Shown: positions 8,403 through 14,688 of the stretch, piece by piece
Position numbering within the stretch: position 1 is the first letter of the stretch
Layout of the letters: each line of letters opens with the position of its first letter
Origin: a virus
DNA length: 25,569 nucleotides
IMG/VR virus record: IMGVR_UViG_3300029286_000230
Coordinates: 1 to 25,569 of that record
Strand: one strand, 5' to 3'
Program-made: the position numbers and the translations under genes
The notes under the pieces: model-generated
What the model was told of the DNA's origin: nothing
Seen by the model: only the letters and a program-made list of their open reading frames with translations
Databases searched by the model: none

Positions 8403-8588
8403 ATGGGTACACAGCCACGGTGGAAATCACCAGTAGCTATCAGCGCACTTGCGGCCTTGCTGTTCTTTGTTGTCAAGACTTGGATTGGCTTTGAAATTCC
8501 TGGTTGGGATCAGTTCATTACTTTGCTGATTGCCGCTGGACTTGCTTTCGGAATCTTTAATAACCCTACTGACAAAACAGGGTTTTAA
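8403..8588 (+). CDS. Holin, phiLC3-like small two-helix type
   Basis: This 61-residue protein has a strong GGAGGTACTTTC RBS before ATG 8403. Two hydrophobic helices (about residues 12-30 and 39-53) are followed by the ending GIFNNPTDKTGF. Short basic N-terminus, two transmembrane helices and an NNPTDKTG-type tail fit the phage_holin_1 (phiLC3) family, whose members form lesions in the cytoplasmic membrane and release or activate the endolysin. The endolysin gene starts two bases after the stop, completing a classic holin-lysin cassette behind its own promoter. Confidence 0.85.
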   Translation: MGTQPRWKSPVAISALAALLFFVVKTWIGFEIPGWDQFITLLIAAGLAFGIFNNPTDKTGF

Positions 8589-8590
8589 GC

Positions 8591-9526
8591 ATGGTGATTG
8601 TTTTTGGTGCAGGACACGTTCTAGGAACTAAGTCCTACATGGGATACACCGAAGATACCGCCATGCTTGATCTTGCACAGCGCAAGGCAGAGTACGCAAA
8701 GTTGTACGGACAAGAAACAAGTGTCATGTACGTTACTGAAATTGCATCGTATCAAGGCATAGAAGATTTTATCCGTAACGCTAAAGCAGAACTGTGTAGT
8801 CTGGAACATTCCAACGCAGACGATTCGATCAACGAAGAACCTAACGAGCCTAACAGGGTAGTTGTGTATCGTACTGTATTGAACGAAGGCGATGGTTGTT
8901 GCAAGGATATTGGCATTGCTTGTGCTGAAATACTGCAAACTATTCTAGCACCTATACAGCATCGTACCAACTCAAAGGGCGAGGATTACTTTGGTGCTAT
9001 TAAAAGGGCGATGAACGGCGGTTGCTATGACGCTTGGCTTATAGAACATGGCTTTCATACAAACTCTGCTTGTCGTGCCAAGTTGTCTGATCCTGAAATT
9101 AGACAACTTCTTGCTGAAAAAGAAGTCGATGCTATGGCTAAGTATTATGGTTGGACTAAAGCAGAACCGGAGGACGATGTAATGTTATACAAAGGTTGCC
9201 CAAGCGGTGAGCCTGTCATGGATTGGCAGAACTCGTTGCTTGAAGCAGGATTCAAGATGATTAACAACGGTAAGGAGTACCCTGCTGATGGTTCATTCGG
9301 AACTGCTACTGTTAATGGTACAAACGATTTCAAGGCATCTGTAGGACTTCCTAAAGACGGAAAAGTAGATTCTCTTACTTACGGATTGATGCTTAGAAAC
9401 CATCGCACTAGGATTGACACGTCAGAGAAGTCACTAGCAGAAGAACAGGCAAAAGTTGCTTCTCTAATTGTTGCTAACGATGCTTTGGAAAAGAAAATAG
9501 ACGAAGCACTAGCGATACTCTCTTAG
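8591..9526 (+). CDS. Endolysin: N-acetylmuramoyl-L-alanine amidase with C-terminal wall-binding domain
   Basis: This 311-residue enzyme cleaves the bond between MurNAc and L-Ala in peptidoglycan. The N-terminal domain (residues 1-180) carries Amidase_3 signatures: GAGH with H9, E21, H73 in SLEHSNAD as likely zinc ligands, and the catalytic Glu of LIEHGFHTN (E152). Residues ~205-275 (WQNSLLEAGFKM through DSLTYGLML) look like a PG_binding_1 domain, and a helical tail follows. There is no signal peptide, consistent with release through the adjacent holin. Start ATG 8591 follows the holin stop directly. The gene ends in TAG, with a terminator 22 bases on. Confidence 0.88.
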   Translation: MVIVFGAGHVLGTKSYMGYTEDTAMLDLAQRKAEYAKLYGQETSVMYVTEIASYQGIEDFIRNAKAELCSLEHSNADDSINEEPNEPNRVVVYRTVLNEGDGCCKDIGIACAEILQTILAPIQHRTNSKGEDYFGAIKRAMNGGCYDAWLIEHGFHTNSACRAKLSDPEIRQLLAEKEVDAMAKYYGWTKAEPEDDVMLYKGCPSGEPVMDWQNSLLEAGFKMINNGKEYPADGSFGTATVNGTNDFKASVGLPKDGKVDSLTYGLMLRNHRTRIDTSEKSLAEEQAKVASLIVANDALEKKIDEALAILS

Positions 9527-9547
9527 CATTTACTGCTACACAGAGCA

Positions 9548-9574
9548 AAAGAGCGGATATTCTCCGCTCTTTTT
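9548..9574. terminator. Hairpin terminator between convergent late and early modules
   Basis: AAAGAGCGGA (9548-9557) and TCCGCTCTTT (9563-9572) pair perfectly around a 5-base loop, followed by T's on the plus strand. The leftward strand also has a short T-run (CTCTTTTG), so it may stop transcription from both sides. Confidence 0.85.
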
Positions 9575-9594
9575 ATTATCGTAAATTCCGGTTG

Positions 9595-9900
9595 TTATTT
9601 ATTGGAATTTCCGTAAAGCTTTTCCATAGTCATAGAATCGTTATTCCCGTTAATGATAAATGGCTTTCGTGTTTCGTTGATCTGATTAATTAGAATATTA
9701 GTCAGTCTTTCATATCGATCAATGATGTCAAGAGTGTTGTCATGTGGCGGTATTGATGGTTCATCGTATTCGTTACTTAATATTAATCTAACTTTTCGTT
9801 CTACTCCGCCAATCATAACACTTGAATATAATGGTTGATATTTGTTGATGAGACCTGAAAACATCTCCATGATTCTTTCTATTTGTTTTTCCTTATTCAT
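9595..9900 (-). CDS. Hypothetical protein, last gene of the leftward module (101 aa)
   Basis: I choose ATG at 9900 because GGGAGG lies 7 bases upstream and the start overlaps the previous stop in an ATGA; the frame extends further upstream but without such a signal. The 101-residue product begins MNKEKQIERIMEMFSGLINK and is helical and charged, with no cysteine motif. Function is not recognised. It is the terminal gene of the leftward cluster, facing the shared terminator. Confidence 0.65.
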   Translation of the reverse strand: MNKEKQIERIMEMFSGLINKYQPLYSSVMIGGVERKVRLILSNEYDEPSIPPHDNTLDIIDRYERLTNILINQINETRKPFIINGNNDSMTMEKLYGNSNK

Positions 9901-10085
9901 TTTAGTTCCTCCCTGAATACTTTCGCTGCTTGCGTGAGTACATACGTTGTGCTTACTCTGTCGCACGACTTTCCTAGTTCGTAAGGGCAGTTCTCGCAAC
10001 CGATTCCGTCAAGACTATGGCAAATCTTCTCTTGATTATCCCACTCCACAATCAGTTTCATAGCCTTGAGAAGTCTGTCAGTCAT
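9897..10085 (-). CDS. Small Cys-containing phage protein (62 aa)
   Basis: ATG at 10085 overlaps the stop of the upstream gene (ATGA), and its own stop overlaps the next start, so the gene is translationally coupled on both sides. The 62-residue product has a cluster 'CHSLDGIGCENCPYELGKSC' around residues 25-44, four cysteines that could bind one zinc. Function unknown. An upstream ATG at 10097 is possible but breaks the overlap pattern. Confidence 0.65.
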   Translation of the reverse strand: MTDRLLKAMKLIVEWDNQEKICHSLDGIGCENCPYELGKSCDRVSTTYVLTQAAKVFREELK

Positions 10086-10423
10086 GATCTGTCCCACTTT
10101 CCTTGTAGAATATCAATAATTGAGTTAATATCTTCCTTCTCATAAATCATGAATAGTTGTTTATCTTCATAGAATCCATCATTATGAACTGCTATTTCCA
10201 GTGGAACGGACATAGCGTTATTTTTTTCCATGTCTAGTAACACTTGCGGATATGAACCAACACTGTCAAAAGAAGCATACCACCAATCGTTATTCCAATC
10301 AAACTTGTCTAATCCATCGTCTGTGTATTTTACGCATATGTCACTTAATATACATCGTTCATATTTAGCGTATACAGTTCCAGCAGGAAGTTTTAGAAAC
10401 TCCTTTAATTCTACCATTTTCAT
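10082..10423 (-). CDS. Conserved-looking hypothetical protein (113 aa)
   Basis: ATG 10423 overlaps the RusA-like gene's stop (ATGA) behind a GGGAG RBS. The product starts MKMVELKEFLKLPAGTVYAK and is rich in Asp, Tyr and Trp (DKFDWNNDWWYASFD), with no cysteine cluster and no membrane segment. I recall similar 'LKEFLKLPxGTVYxKY' openings in phage hypothetical proteins of unknown role. It sits between a resolvase and small Cys-rich genes. Confidence 0.7.
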   Translation of the reverse strand: MKMVELKEFLKLPAGTVYAKYERCILSDICVKYTDDGLDKFDWNNDWWYASFDSVGSYPQVLLDMEKNNAMSVPLEIAVHNDGFYEDKQLFMIYEKEDINSIIDILQGKWDRS

Positions 10424-11052
10424 CGCTTAATCTCCCTTATGATTACCTCTGTTCGGTAGTTTTCTGTTGCTGGCACTATCCTGCTACCGTCCATGCTTAC
10501 AACGTTATGTGCTGATACATCTGATAATACACCTAATTCGTATAAACAGTCAATAGTTCCTGCGCATAAATCTGCTAAAGCTATCGGATTCTTTTTTGGC
10601 TTTATGTAAAATGTGCATTTAACGGAAATGAAATTATTTACAGGAAGTTTAACGGCCTTCTGTACCCACAGCGAATTAAGTCTGTTTCGTGCATAAGATA
10701 TCCACTTTGAATATACATCGCTTCTGCTTATCAAGTACCGTCCTGTTTCCGTTACCTTGATTTTACGTCCGTCCTCTTTGCATTTTGGATCGCCAGGAAT
10801 TACCATACTTGCAATTACTTTACCTTCTCCTTCCTTAGGCTTGAACTGTTCATCGAAATACTTAGTCATCGCATCGGCTATGAACCTCGCCCAAGGGTAA
10901 GGAATATCCGTTGTGATACGCCTTCCCTTGCACGTTGTTACTGCATTGATACGCCTTGTTTTTGGCGGTATGTTTCCGTCCGTAACTACTAGCGTTTCTG
11001 CCTTAACCGGAAATAGCTGGCTGTTTATGTCGATGTTGCTTTCGTAAGACAT
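10420..11052 (-). CDS. rusA: RusA-like Holliday junction resolvase (210 aa)
   Basis: The C-terminal ~120 residues match the RusA endonuclease pattern: a VIPGDPKCKEDGRK segment (84-97), WISYARNRL (117-125), a FYIKPKK strand (148-154) and ADLCAGTIDCLYELGVLSD (160-178), with D161, D168 and D178 as candidate acidic residues. RusA dimers cut four-way junctions. The usual DxDN reads here as ALADL, so one acid may be missing or shifted. The ~80-residue N-terminal extension is longer than the ~120-residue family norm. Start ATG 11052 has a CAGGAG RBS, and the upstream DUF4406-like gene ends two bases before it. A second, RuvC-type resolvase lies at 13708-14166. Confidence 0.72.
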   Translation of the reverse strand: MSYESNIDINSQLFPVKAETLVVTDGNIPPKTRRINAVTTCKGRRITTDIPYPWARFIADAMTKYFDEQFKPKEGEGKVIASMVIPGDPKCKEDGRKIKVTETGRYLISRSDVYSKWISYARNRLNSLWVQKAVKLPVNNFISVKCTFYIKPKKNPIALADLCAGTIDCLYELGVLSDVSAHNVVSMDGSRIVPATENYRTEVIIREIKR

Positions 11053-11054
11053 TG

Positions 11055-11336
11055 TTACTCCTGATACAATATGCGCTTGCCGTTGTTCTGTGCATAGTCC
11101 ATTTCAAGCTGTGAGCCTCTGCTGTCTGACCAGCCTGTAAGGAAGTACACGGCATCGCAACAGTCTATGATTGCATAGCATATGTGCATATACTCGTCAT
11201 GCTCAAAGCCTAGGGGAAGTATTGCAGGGCTAACCGCAATATGCCCTTGCTTTATAATATCCTGTTCCGCTTCGTAAAAAGCAAGTCTGTTGTAATTGTG
11301 CTTTCCTGATATTGCACCGCTGATAAATACTTTCAT
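11055..11336 (-). CDS. DUF4406 / nucleoside 2-deoxyribosyltransferase-like protein (93 aa)
   Basis: ATG 11336 is chosen because AAGGAG lies upstream and it overlaps the preceding gene's stop as ATGA. The 93-residue protein begins MKVFISGAISGKHNY, has 'ICYAIIDCCDAVYFLTGWSDSRGSQLEMDYAQ' in the middle (residues ~56-87; DAVYFLTGW then SxGxxxE) and ends in a short strand. This is the usual DUF4406 arrangement, a Rossmann-like relative of nucleoside deoxyribosyltransferases, often seen in phage replication modules and presumed to act on nucleotides. Actual activity is unproven. Confidence 0.8.
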   Translation of the reverse strand: MKVFISGAISGKHNYNRLAFYEAEQDIIKQGHIAVSPAILPLGFEHDEYMHICYAIIDCCDAVYFLTGWSDSRGSQLEMDYAQNNGKRILYQE

Positions 11337-11503
11337 GCTTGTATCTCCTTGATGTAGTTTATGAACCATTTGATGTATCGCAATAACTCTGGCCTTTCCT
11401 TACTTTGAAAGAAGAAGTCTATTTCTTTGTCTGTGATTTCAGTTATCTCTGCTGTTTGAAATTTGCCTTCGTGTTCTACCCTTATGTATATTCCTGTTTT
11501 CAT
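11333..11503 (-). CDS. Small hypothetical protein (56 aa)
   Basis: This gene was found from its RBS (TGGAGAA before ATG 11503) and ATGA overlaps at both ends. The 56-residue product begins MKTGIYIRVEHEGKFQTAEI and ends FINYIKEIQA, with a beta-type start and a helical end. There are no cysteines and no family is recognised. Exact four-base overlaps with both neighbours make it very likely to be translated. Confidence 0.7.
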   Translation of the reverse strand: MKTGIYIRVEHEGKFQTAEITEITDKEIDFFFQSKERPELLRYIKWFINYIKEIQA

Positions 11504-11724
11504 GCTTTATTCTCCATTTCCCTGTTCCAACCTATTCTTAGTTGCGTTTGCGTTTTGTATTTCTTACTTGCACATCCGCATTTCAAACAGACGTAGTAGT
11601 AATTCATAAAACCACCATTGTATACAGTACACAATTCCCTTCTCATACCACCACATTTACACGGCAATAACTTTTCACGCTTGGGTTTTTCTTCAATTGT
11701 TTTCAGTGGACATTCTTCTGGTTT
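11500..11724 (-). pseudogene. Lar-like zinc-ribbon half, cut off from its start by an amber codon
   Basis: This 74-codon frame directly follows the TAG at 11725-11727 in the same frame and ends in an ATGA overlap with the next gene. It contains KPEECPLK, then LLPCKCGGMRRELCTVYNG and YVCLKCGCAS ending GWNRE, the CxCGG...CxxCG...WNR pattern of Lar-type restriction-alleviation zinc proteins. No good start codon with an RBS exists just after the TAG; the internal ATGs at 11646 and 11607 fall inside the motif. It is probably the second half of a 121-residue protein, made only by readthrough or lost. Lar proteins relieve host type I restriction; the role here is inferred from motif only. Confidence 0.6.
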
Positions 11725-11865
11725 CTATATCGGACAAATATCGTCAAGCCAATGTCCTGTTAATCTGCAACTCCACGGCGTGTCTGTTTCCGAATTGGGA
11801 TAACCAGCAAACGGACAATCTTCGCAGAACATAATAGGTTTATCCCATTTAAATTGATAAATCAT
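11725..11865 (-). CDS. N-terminal half of an amber-split Cys-rich protein (46 aa)
   Basis: ATG 11865 overlaps the upstream stop (GCATGATTT). The 46 codons (MIYQFKWDKPIMFCEDCPFA to LDDICPI) end at TAG 11725-11727. The frame then continues without another stop for 74 codons with KPEECPLK, which completes the 'CxxCPF...C...CPL' pattern usual for small phage zinc proteins. A CAG-to-TAG change would explain the break. The short product could still bind metal through C14, C17, C33 and C44. It is coupled to its upstream neighbour. Confidence 0.55.
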   Translation of the reverse strand: MIYQFKWDKPIMFCEDCPFAGYPNSETDTPWSCRLTGHWLDDICPI

Positions 11866-12014
11866 GCTTCACCCCATCGCTTTCCTGTAAGCAGTCTGTA
11901 TCTCAACTTATCTAGCCAATTCATCTTCTCGTCATGGTGCATGGCATGGAACATCTTAATGTATATCGGATACGGAAACTCACGAAGAAATAGAATTAGA
12001 TATTCCTTAATCAC
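11862..12014 (-). CDS. Small hypothetical protein with GTG start (50 aa)
   Basis: GAGGAG lies ~9 bases before a GTG at 12014, which overlaps the end of the DUF3310 gene by eight bases; the stop overlaps the next start (ATGA). The 50-residue product opens IKEYLILFLREFPYPIYIKM and ends basic (LLTGKRWGEA). Longer starts upstream in frame lack an RBS. Function is not recognised. The amphipathic or hydrophobic N-terminus could associate with a membrane. Confidence 0.55.
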   Translation of the reverse strand: MIKEYLILFLREFPYPIYIKMFHAMHHDEKMNWLDKLRYRLLTGKRWGEA

Positions 12015-12381
12015 TGTTCTCACTCTCCTCAAGAAATTGCTTGTACTTCCTTGCCTTTGCGTAATCCTGGTCAGAGTTGCCCTTGTACGGCGCACGTTCC
12101 CTGTACTTAAGTATGTTGCCCTTGCAGTAGCCTTGAAATTCCTCTTTTGTTAGCATCGTTCGGATTATGTCAATCGTTTCAATACCGCCTTGCATATAAT
12201 GCGAAGGGCTGTTGATTGCGTCCGTTTCCGTAGCGCATGGAATAACCGGCGTTTCGGTGTCGATTGGTTTGGGTTGCCAGTTACTGTGTGCTTGTTTATC
12301 GCTTCCGCATTCTCTGCATTCTTCTGAATCTATTTGAAGTTTTTCAAACTTGCACGTATCGCACGATTTGTATATGCTCAT
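12007..12381 (-). CDS. DUF3310 protein with N-terminal zinc ribbon (124 aa)
   Basis: Start ATG 12381 follows AAGGAGG at ideal distance. Residues 7-26 hold CDTC...CRECG, a zinc-ribbon-like pair. The C-terminal half carries the DUF3310 signature: NSPSHYMQGGIETIDII, then GYCKGNILKYRERAPYKGN and DYAKARKYKQFL. DUF3310 is common in phage nucleotide-kinase-like or hypothetical proteins near replication genes, and its reaction is not established. Its start is overlapped by the end of the frame-shifted upstream gene once that frame is repaired. Confidence 0.82.
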   Translation of the reverse strand: MSIYKSCDTCKFEKLQIDSEECRECGSDKQAHSNWQPKPIDTETPVIPCATETDAINSPSHYMQGGIETIDIIRTMLTKEEFQGYCKGNILKYRERAPYKGNSDQDYAKARKYKQFLEESENSD

Positions 12382-12736
12382 GTGTCCTCCTTCGGCTGCT
12401 TTAGCCAAGTCATGATCGTGTCGATGCAATCTACGAAATAGTAATCCTTGCAGAACTGTCTGATGCCAAGCACCGCACACAATCCGCACCACTTTCATCA
12501 TAAAAATGCTGACCACAAGCAAGCACTCTGGCATAGCCTGTATCATCAGGATCGTCAATTACAGTGTCAGTATCTCCGCCAACGTCTTTTTTCAGTAAAT
12601 GCGCCGATAAGTCAATGTATCTTTCATCCCAAGTCCGATTGACGCATAATGCCCTTGCCTTGTTACGACTTTCTGTAAATACAAAAAAGCTGTGTTCATC
12701 CAGATAATCGACACGGTATAGGTTAATCGTCAACAT
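12378..12736 (-). pseudogene. Frameshifted Cys-rich phage protein (119 aa when repaired)
   Basis: From ATG 12736 (AGGAG upstream) the frame runs to a premature TAG at 12431-12433 (101 residues), losing sense after CGQHFYDESGADCVRCL. Shifting one base at the CC pair 12465-12466 (as if TTGGGC had become TTGGC) restores GIRQFCKDYYFVDCIDTI and MTWLKQPKEDT. The repaired stop then overlaps the next start in the ATGA pattern used throughout this cluster. The intact product would have paired CxxC-type cysteines around residues 75-103. Function unknown. Either a real one-base deletion or a sequence error. Confidence 0.7.
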
Positions 12737-12908
12737 CTTCTTGCTCCTGCTTGTCTAGCCAATACTCAAGTTTTAGATAAACCTCAAAGATGTAGGCGTT
12801 CTGTTTAGCGATATCGCCCTGCCGTTTCAACTGGATCGCATTTTGCACCAGCCGAATAATTTGCGTCAGGATAAGTGCGGTGGTAATGATTGTGAGATAT
12901 GTTGTCAT
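12723..12908 (-). CDS. Small single-pass membrane protein (61 aa)
   Basis: The start ATG 12908 sits behind a strong AGGAGGAATT. Residues 2-22 (TTYLTIITTALILTQIIRLV) form a membrane helix, and the rest is charged and helical, ending QEQEDVDD. It overlaps the following gene by 14 bases. Function unknown. Small membrane proteins in early phage modules often act on host processes or exclusion, but nothing here indicates which. Confidence 0.68.
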   Translation of the reverse strand: MTTYLTIITTALILTQIIRLVQNAIQLKRQGDIAKQNAYIFEVYLKLEYWLDKQEQEDVDD

Positions 12909-12957
12909 AATTCCTCCTGCACCCCATAGGGTACGATTTCATCTGTTTTGTGTTGGT

Positions 12958-13302
12958 TTATACAATGTCGGAAGCGTCTGGACTGTTTAGCAGTTCTATC
13001 ATCGCTTTGATTGCATCTTCGTGATAATGAAAACGTCCTGCATCGTTGACATATGTAATGACCGAAATATCATCGGGATAATCTTGTCGTTCCTCACAGA
13101 CTGTTCGTAAATCAGCTAATGACTCAACCGTCATCTCCGCCATGATCCGCTCGTAGCGTGTTTGCGGCTGTTTCTTTTTGTGAGAGCGTATGTATAACGG
13201 GCAGTCATCGCCATACTTTGCATACAATCTACACTGTTTGTCTTCGCCATTCCAAAAGCCTTCAAGATTTGAATTGTTTCTGCACGTTTCGCACTCGCTC
13301 AT
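12958..13302 (-). CDS. Cys-rich hypothetical protein (114 aa)
   Basis: ATGA overlap with the upstream HTH gene fixes the start at 13302. Residues 4-35 contain CETCRN...CRLYAKYGDDCPLY, four cysteines arranged as a small zinc-binding knuckle. The middle is basic (HKKKQPQTRYERIMAEM), and the remainder is acidic and helical. This N-terminal zinc knuckle plus RYERIMAEMTVE-type helix recurs in small phage proteins of unknown role. Confidence 0.7.
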   Translation of the reverse strand: MSECETCRNNSNLEGFWNGEDKQCRLYAKYGDDCPLYIRSHKKKQPQTRYERIMAEMTVESLADLRTVCEERQDYPDDISVITYVNDAGRFHYHEDAIKAMIELLNSPDASDIV

Positions 13303-13619
13303 TTCTTCACCCTATCCCTTCTGCTAAAATCCCAACCTTGCTTTCGCCATCTGCTAATCATCTTGTACGCTACTTCTTCGCAACTGAATCCGTATGTGTC
13401 TGTAATCTTTGTTATGCTCATTCTGGCGTTCCAGTCGTGCATAATCATCGGTATGTTGTGCTTTGTCTGATGACCTGGAGGTTGAATTATGATGTTGTTC
13501 TCTCGCAAAACCTTGTTTATTGTTCCCCTGCTAAATCCTGTTAGTGTTGATACTTTCTTCTGCGACTTGAGTATCTTGTACTGATCTATTATAAGTTGGT
13601 GTTGTATTAGGTTAAGCAC
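13299..13619 (-). CDS. Helix-turn-helix DNA-binding protein (106 aa)
   Basis: GTG 13619 is preceded by AGGAGGGATAAC. Residues ~20-40 (KKVSTLTGFSRGTINKVLRE) look like a recognition HTH. A second HTH-like segment, SITKITDTYGFSCEEVAYKM, sits around residues 68-87, and the tail is basic (RRDRVKK). Two DNA-binding segments suggest a transcriptional regulator or a small DNA-processing factor. It is first in its sub-cluster, and directly upstream lies a duplicated ~95-base element, so it could be controlled by, or act on, that element. Confidence 0.65.
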   Translation of the reverse strand: MLNLIQHQLIIDQYKILKSQKKVSTLTGFSRGTINKVLRENNIIIQPPGHQTKHNIPMIMHDWNARMSITKITDTYGFSCEEVAYKMISRWRKQGWDFSRRDRVKK

Positions 13620-13627
13620 GTTATCCC

Positions 13628-13726
13628 TCCTAGCGTGACTTGTAGCGCATTGTGGCTTTGGTAGTATACTTTACTGTTATTGCGGTTGAAATGCGTTGTA
13701 GGGCGTCCTAGGGGCTTGTAGGGGCA
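13628..13726. repeat. Duplicated intergenic element, copy B
   Basis: This copy holds CTAGCGTGAC at 13630-13639, a similar middle (CGCATT, GGTAG, TACTTT) and AGGGGCTTGTAGGGGC at 13710-13725, in the same order and orientation as copy A at 24591-24668. The right block overlaps the last codons of the RuvC-like gene. The leftward strand has TATACT as a possible -10, but the -35 is poor. Confidence 0.6.
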
Positions 13727-14166
13727 TTGTACTCGTCTGTCCACGTAACAGCTACGGAAAATGCTGCCATGATATCAGCTTTGAACTCCTTGCAATACTC
13801 TGCGCCGAACCGCTCTATCAACGCCTTCCTGATTGCGCTGTCGTTTGCTTCTTTTCCGCTTGCTTTGCCGAGTATGTGCTTCTTTACTTGTCGGCGTAAA
13901 ACGAGGTCTAGTTCTACTCCGCTATCGTCATATACTATCTGCTGAATCCTGCCGATTTGCAAACACGTATCGAACACTTCTTGCCCTACTGGTCTGCCGT
14001 AAGATGCTACCATTTCACAGCAAATTACATCGTAGTATTCTTCCCGAACTATTCTTCGCATTTCCGCATTGTCTACCTTGCCGAAAGATACGACTTTCCA
14101 GTTCGATGTTTCCAATGCGATGTATCCTGATTGCGAAGTTCCTGGATCAATGGCTAGTAAAATCAT
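13708..14166 (-). CDS. RuvC-like Holliday junction resolvase (152 aa)
   Basis: The N-terminus MILLAIDPGTSQSGY has the RuvC/RNase H-fold strand with catalytic D7 of IDPGT. E51 in VICCEMVASYG, D109 in EANDSAIRK and D131 in KADIMAAFSVAV complete the acidic set expected for RuvC-type nucleases. It should resolve or debranch recombination or replication junctions before packaging. The start overlaps the upstream stop as ATGA behind a GGGAGG RBS. Its length of 152 is close to the phage and bacterial RuvC norm (150-175). The final codons lie inside the duplicated G-rich element. Confidence 0.82.
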   Translation of the reverse strand: MILLAIDPGTSQSGYIALETSNWKVVSFGKVDNAEMRRIVREEYYDVICCEMVASYGRPVGQEVFDTCLQIGRIQQIVYDDSGVELDLVLRRQVKKHILGKASGKEANDSAIRKALIERFGAEYCKEFKADIMAAFSVAVTWTDEYNAPTSP

Positions 14167-14345
14167 GCTTTTTCCTCCCGAATCTCTGCAAGCCGATGTT
14201 CTATCTCGATTTTTTCATCCCAAAGACAATCACGAATTGCTGTGTACTTCGCACTTGCCGCCGATGCCTCCCTGTTTGACCTCTCAATTTTCCCCATAAT
14301 GTTGGCAAGTCTGTCAGCTAGATACGATTCTTCAAGTCTTTTCAT
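14163..14345 (-). CDS. Small coiled-coil protein (60 aa)
   Basis: Two starts are possible. ATG 14345 has AAGGAG 12 bases upstream and is preferred; ATG 14366 adds seven residues but has no RBS and overlaps the preceding gene. The product (MKRLEESYLADRLANIMGKI onward) is almost entirely charged helix with heptad-like spacing, suggesting a short coiled coil. Its stop overlaps the RuvC-like start (ATGA), so the two are probably co-translated. Function unknown. Confidence 0.6.
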   Translation of the reverse strand: MKRLEESYLADRLANIMGKIERSNREASAASAKYTAIRDCLWDEKIEIEHRLAEIREEKA

Positions 14346-14352
14346 TTCTTTG

Positions 14353-14688
14353 TTATTCTCCTTCATTTGGCAATTCCGGCCTTGTCATAACATGTGTTAT
14401 TCCACCTACTATATTCGCATCAACATCATACCAACTACCATCTTTGATCGTACCTTGTCTGATATAGTTATCTTTTCCATATCCATCATCAAACTCGGTA
14501 AGAAATAGAACTTGAGCGTTTTTGCTGAAATCCCATTCTCTGACTGGAATCCAACGGTTATTTATTGATTTGCGTAAGGCAGATACCGAAAGATCAATGA
14601 CTTCATCTGCCGCACCAGACAAGTAAGGACTATTTTGCTCTTGAATCTTTAGCAGTTCTTCAATGGCTGTTTGCTCTTTCATTCTCAT
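14353..14688 (-). CDS. DUF551-like protein (111 aa)
   Basis: ATG 14688 overlaps the helicase stop (ATGA) behind AAGGAG; a second ATG six bases on is an alternative. The N-terminal half is helical. From about residue 45 it reads NRWIPVREWDFSKNAQVLFL and ends with GITHVMTRPELPNE, the frame of DUF551 domains (WIPVsExLP... to THWMPLPEPP). DUF551 is widespread in phage early regions without a known function. The downstream coiled-coil gene overlaps its end. Confidence 0.72.
   Translation of the reverse strand: MRMKEQTAIEELLKIQEQNSPYLSGAADEVIDLSVSALRKSINNRWIPVREWDFSKNAQVLFLTEFDDGYGKDNYIRQGTIKDGSWYDVDANIVGGITHVMTRPELPNEGE

Noticed and set aside
11500-11865. Genome-wide recoding of TAG as an amino acid
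   Set aside because: TAG clearly ends the giant virion gene (7370), the amidase (9526, just before a terminator), the RuvC-like gene (13708) and the HTH gene (16567), so the 11725 amber is a local event.
11618-12153. Plus-strand frames opposite the small Cys-rich genes
   Set aside because: They lie antisense to genes linked by ATGA overlaps and show no RBS or protein-like composition.
12378-12413. Separate 11-residue gene MTWLKQPKEDT
   Set aside because: No RBS; it is better explained as the C-terminus of the frameshifted upstream gene.
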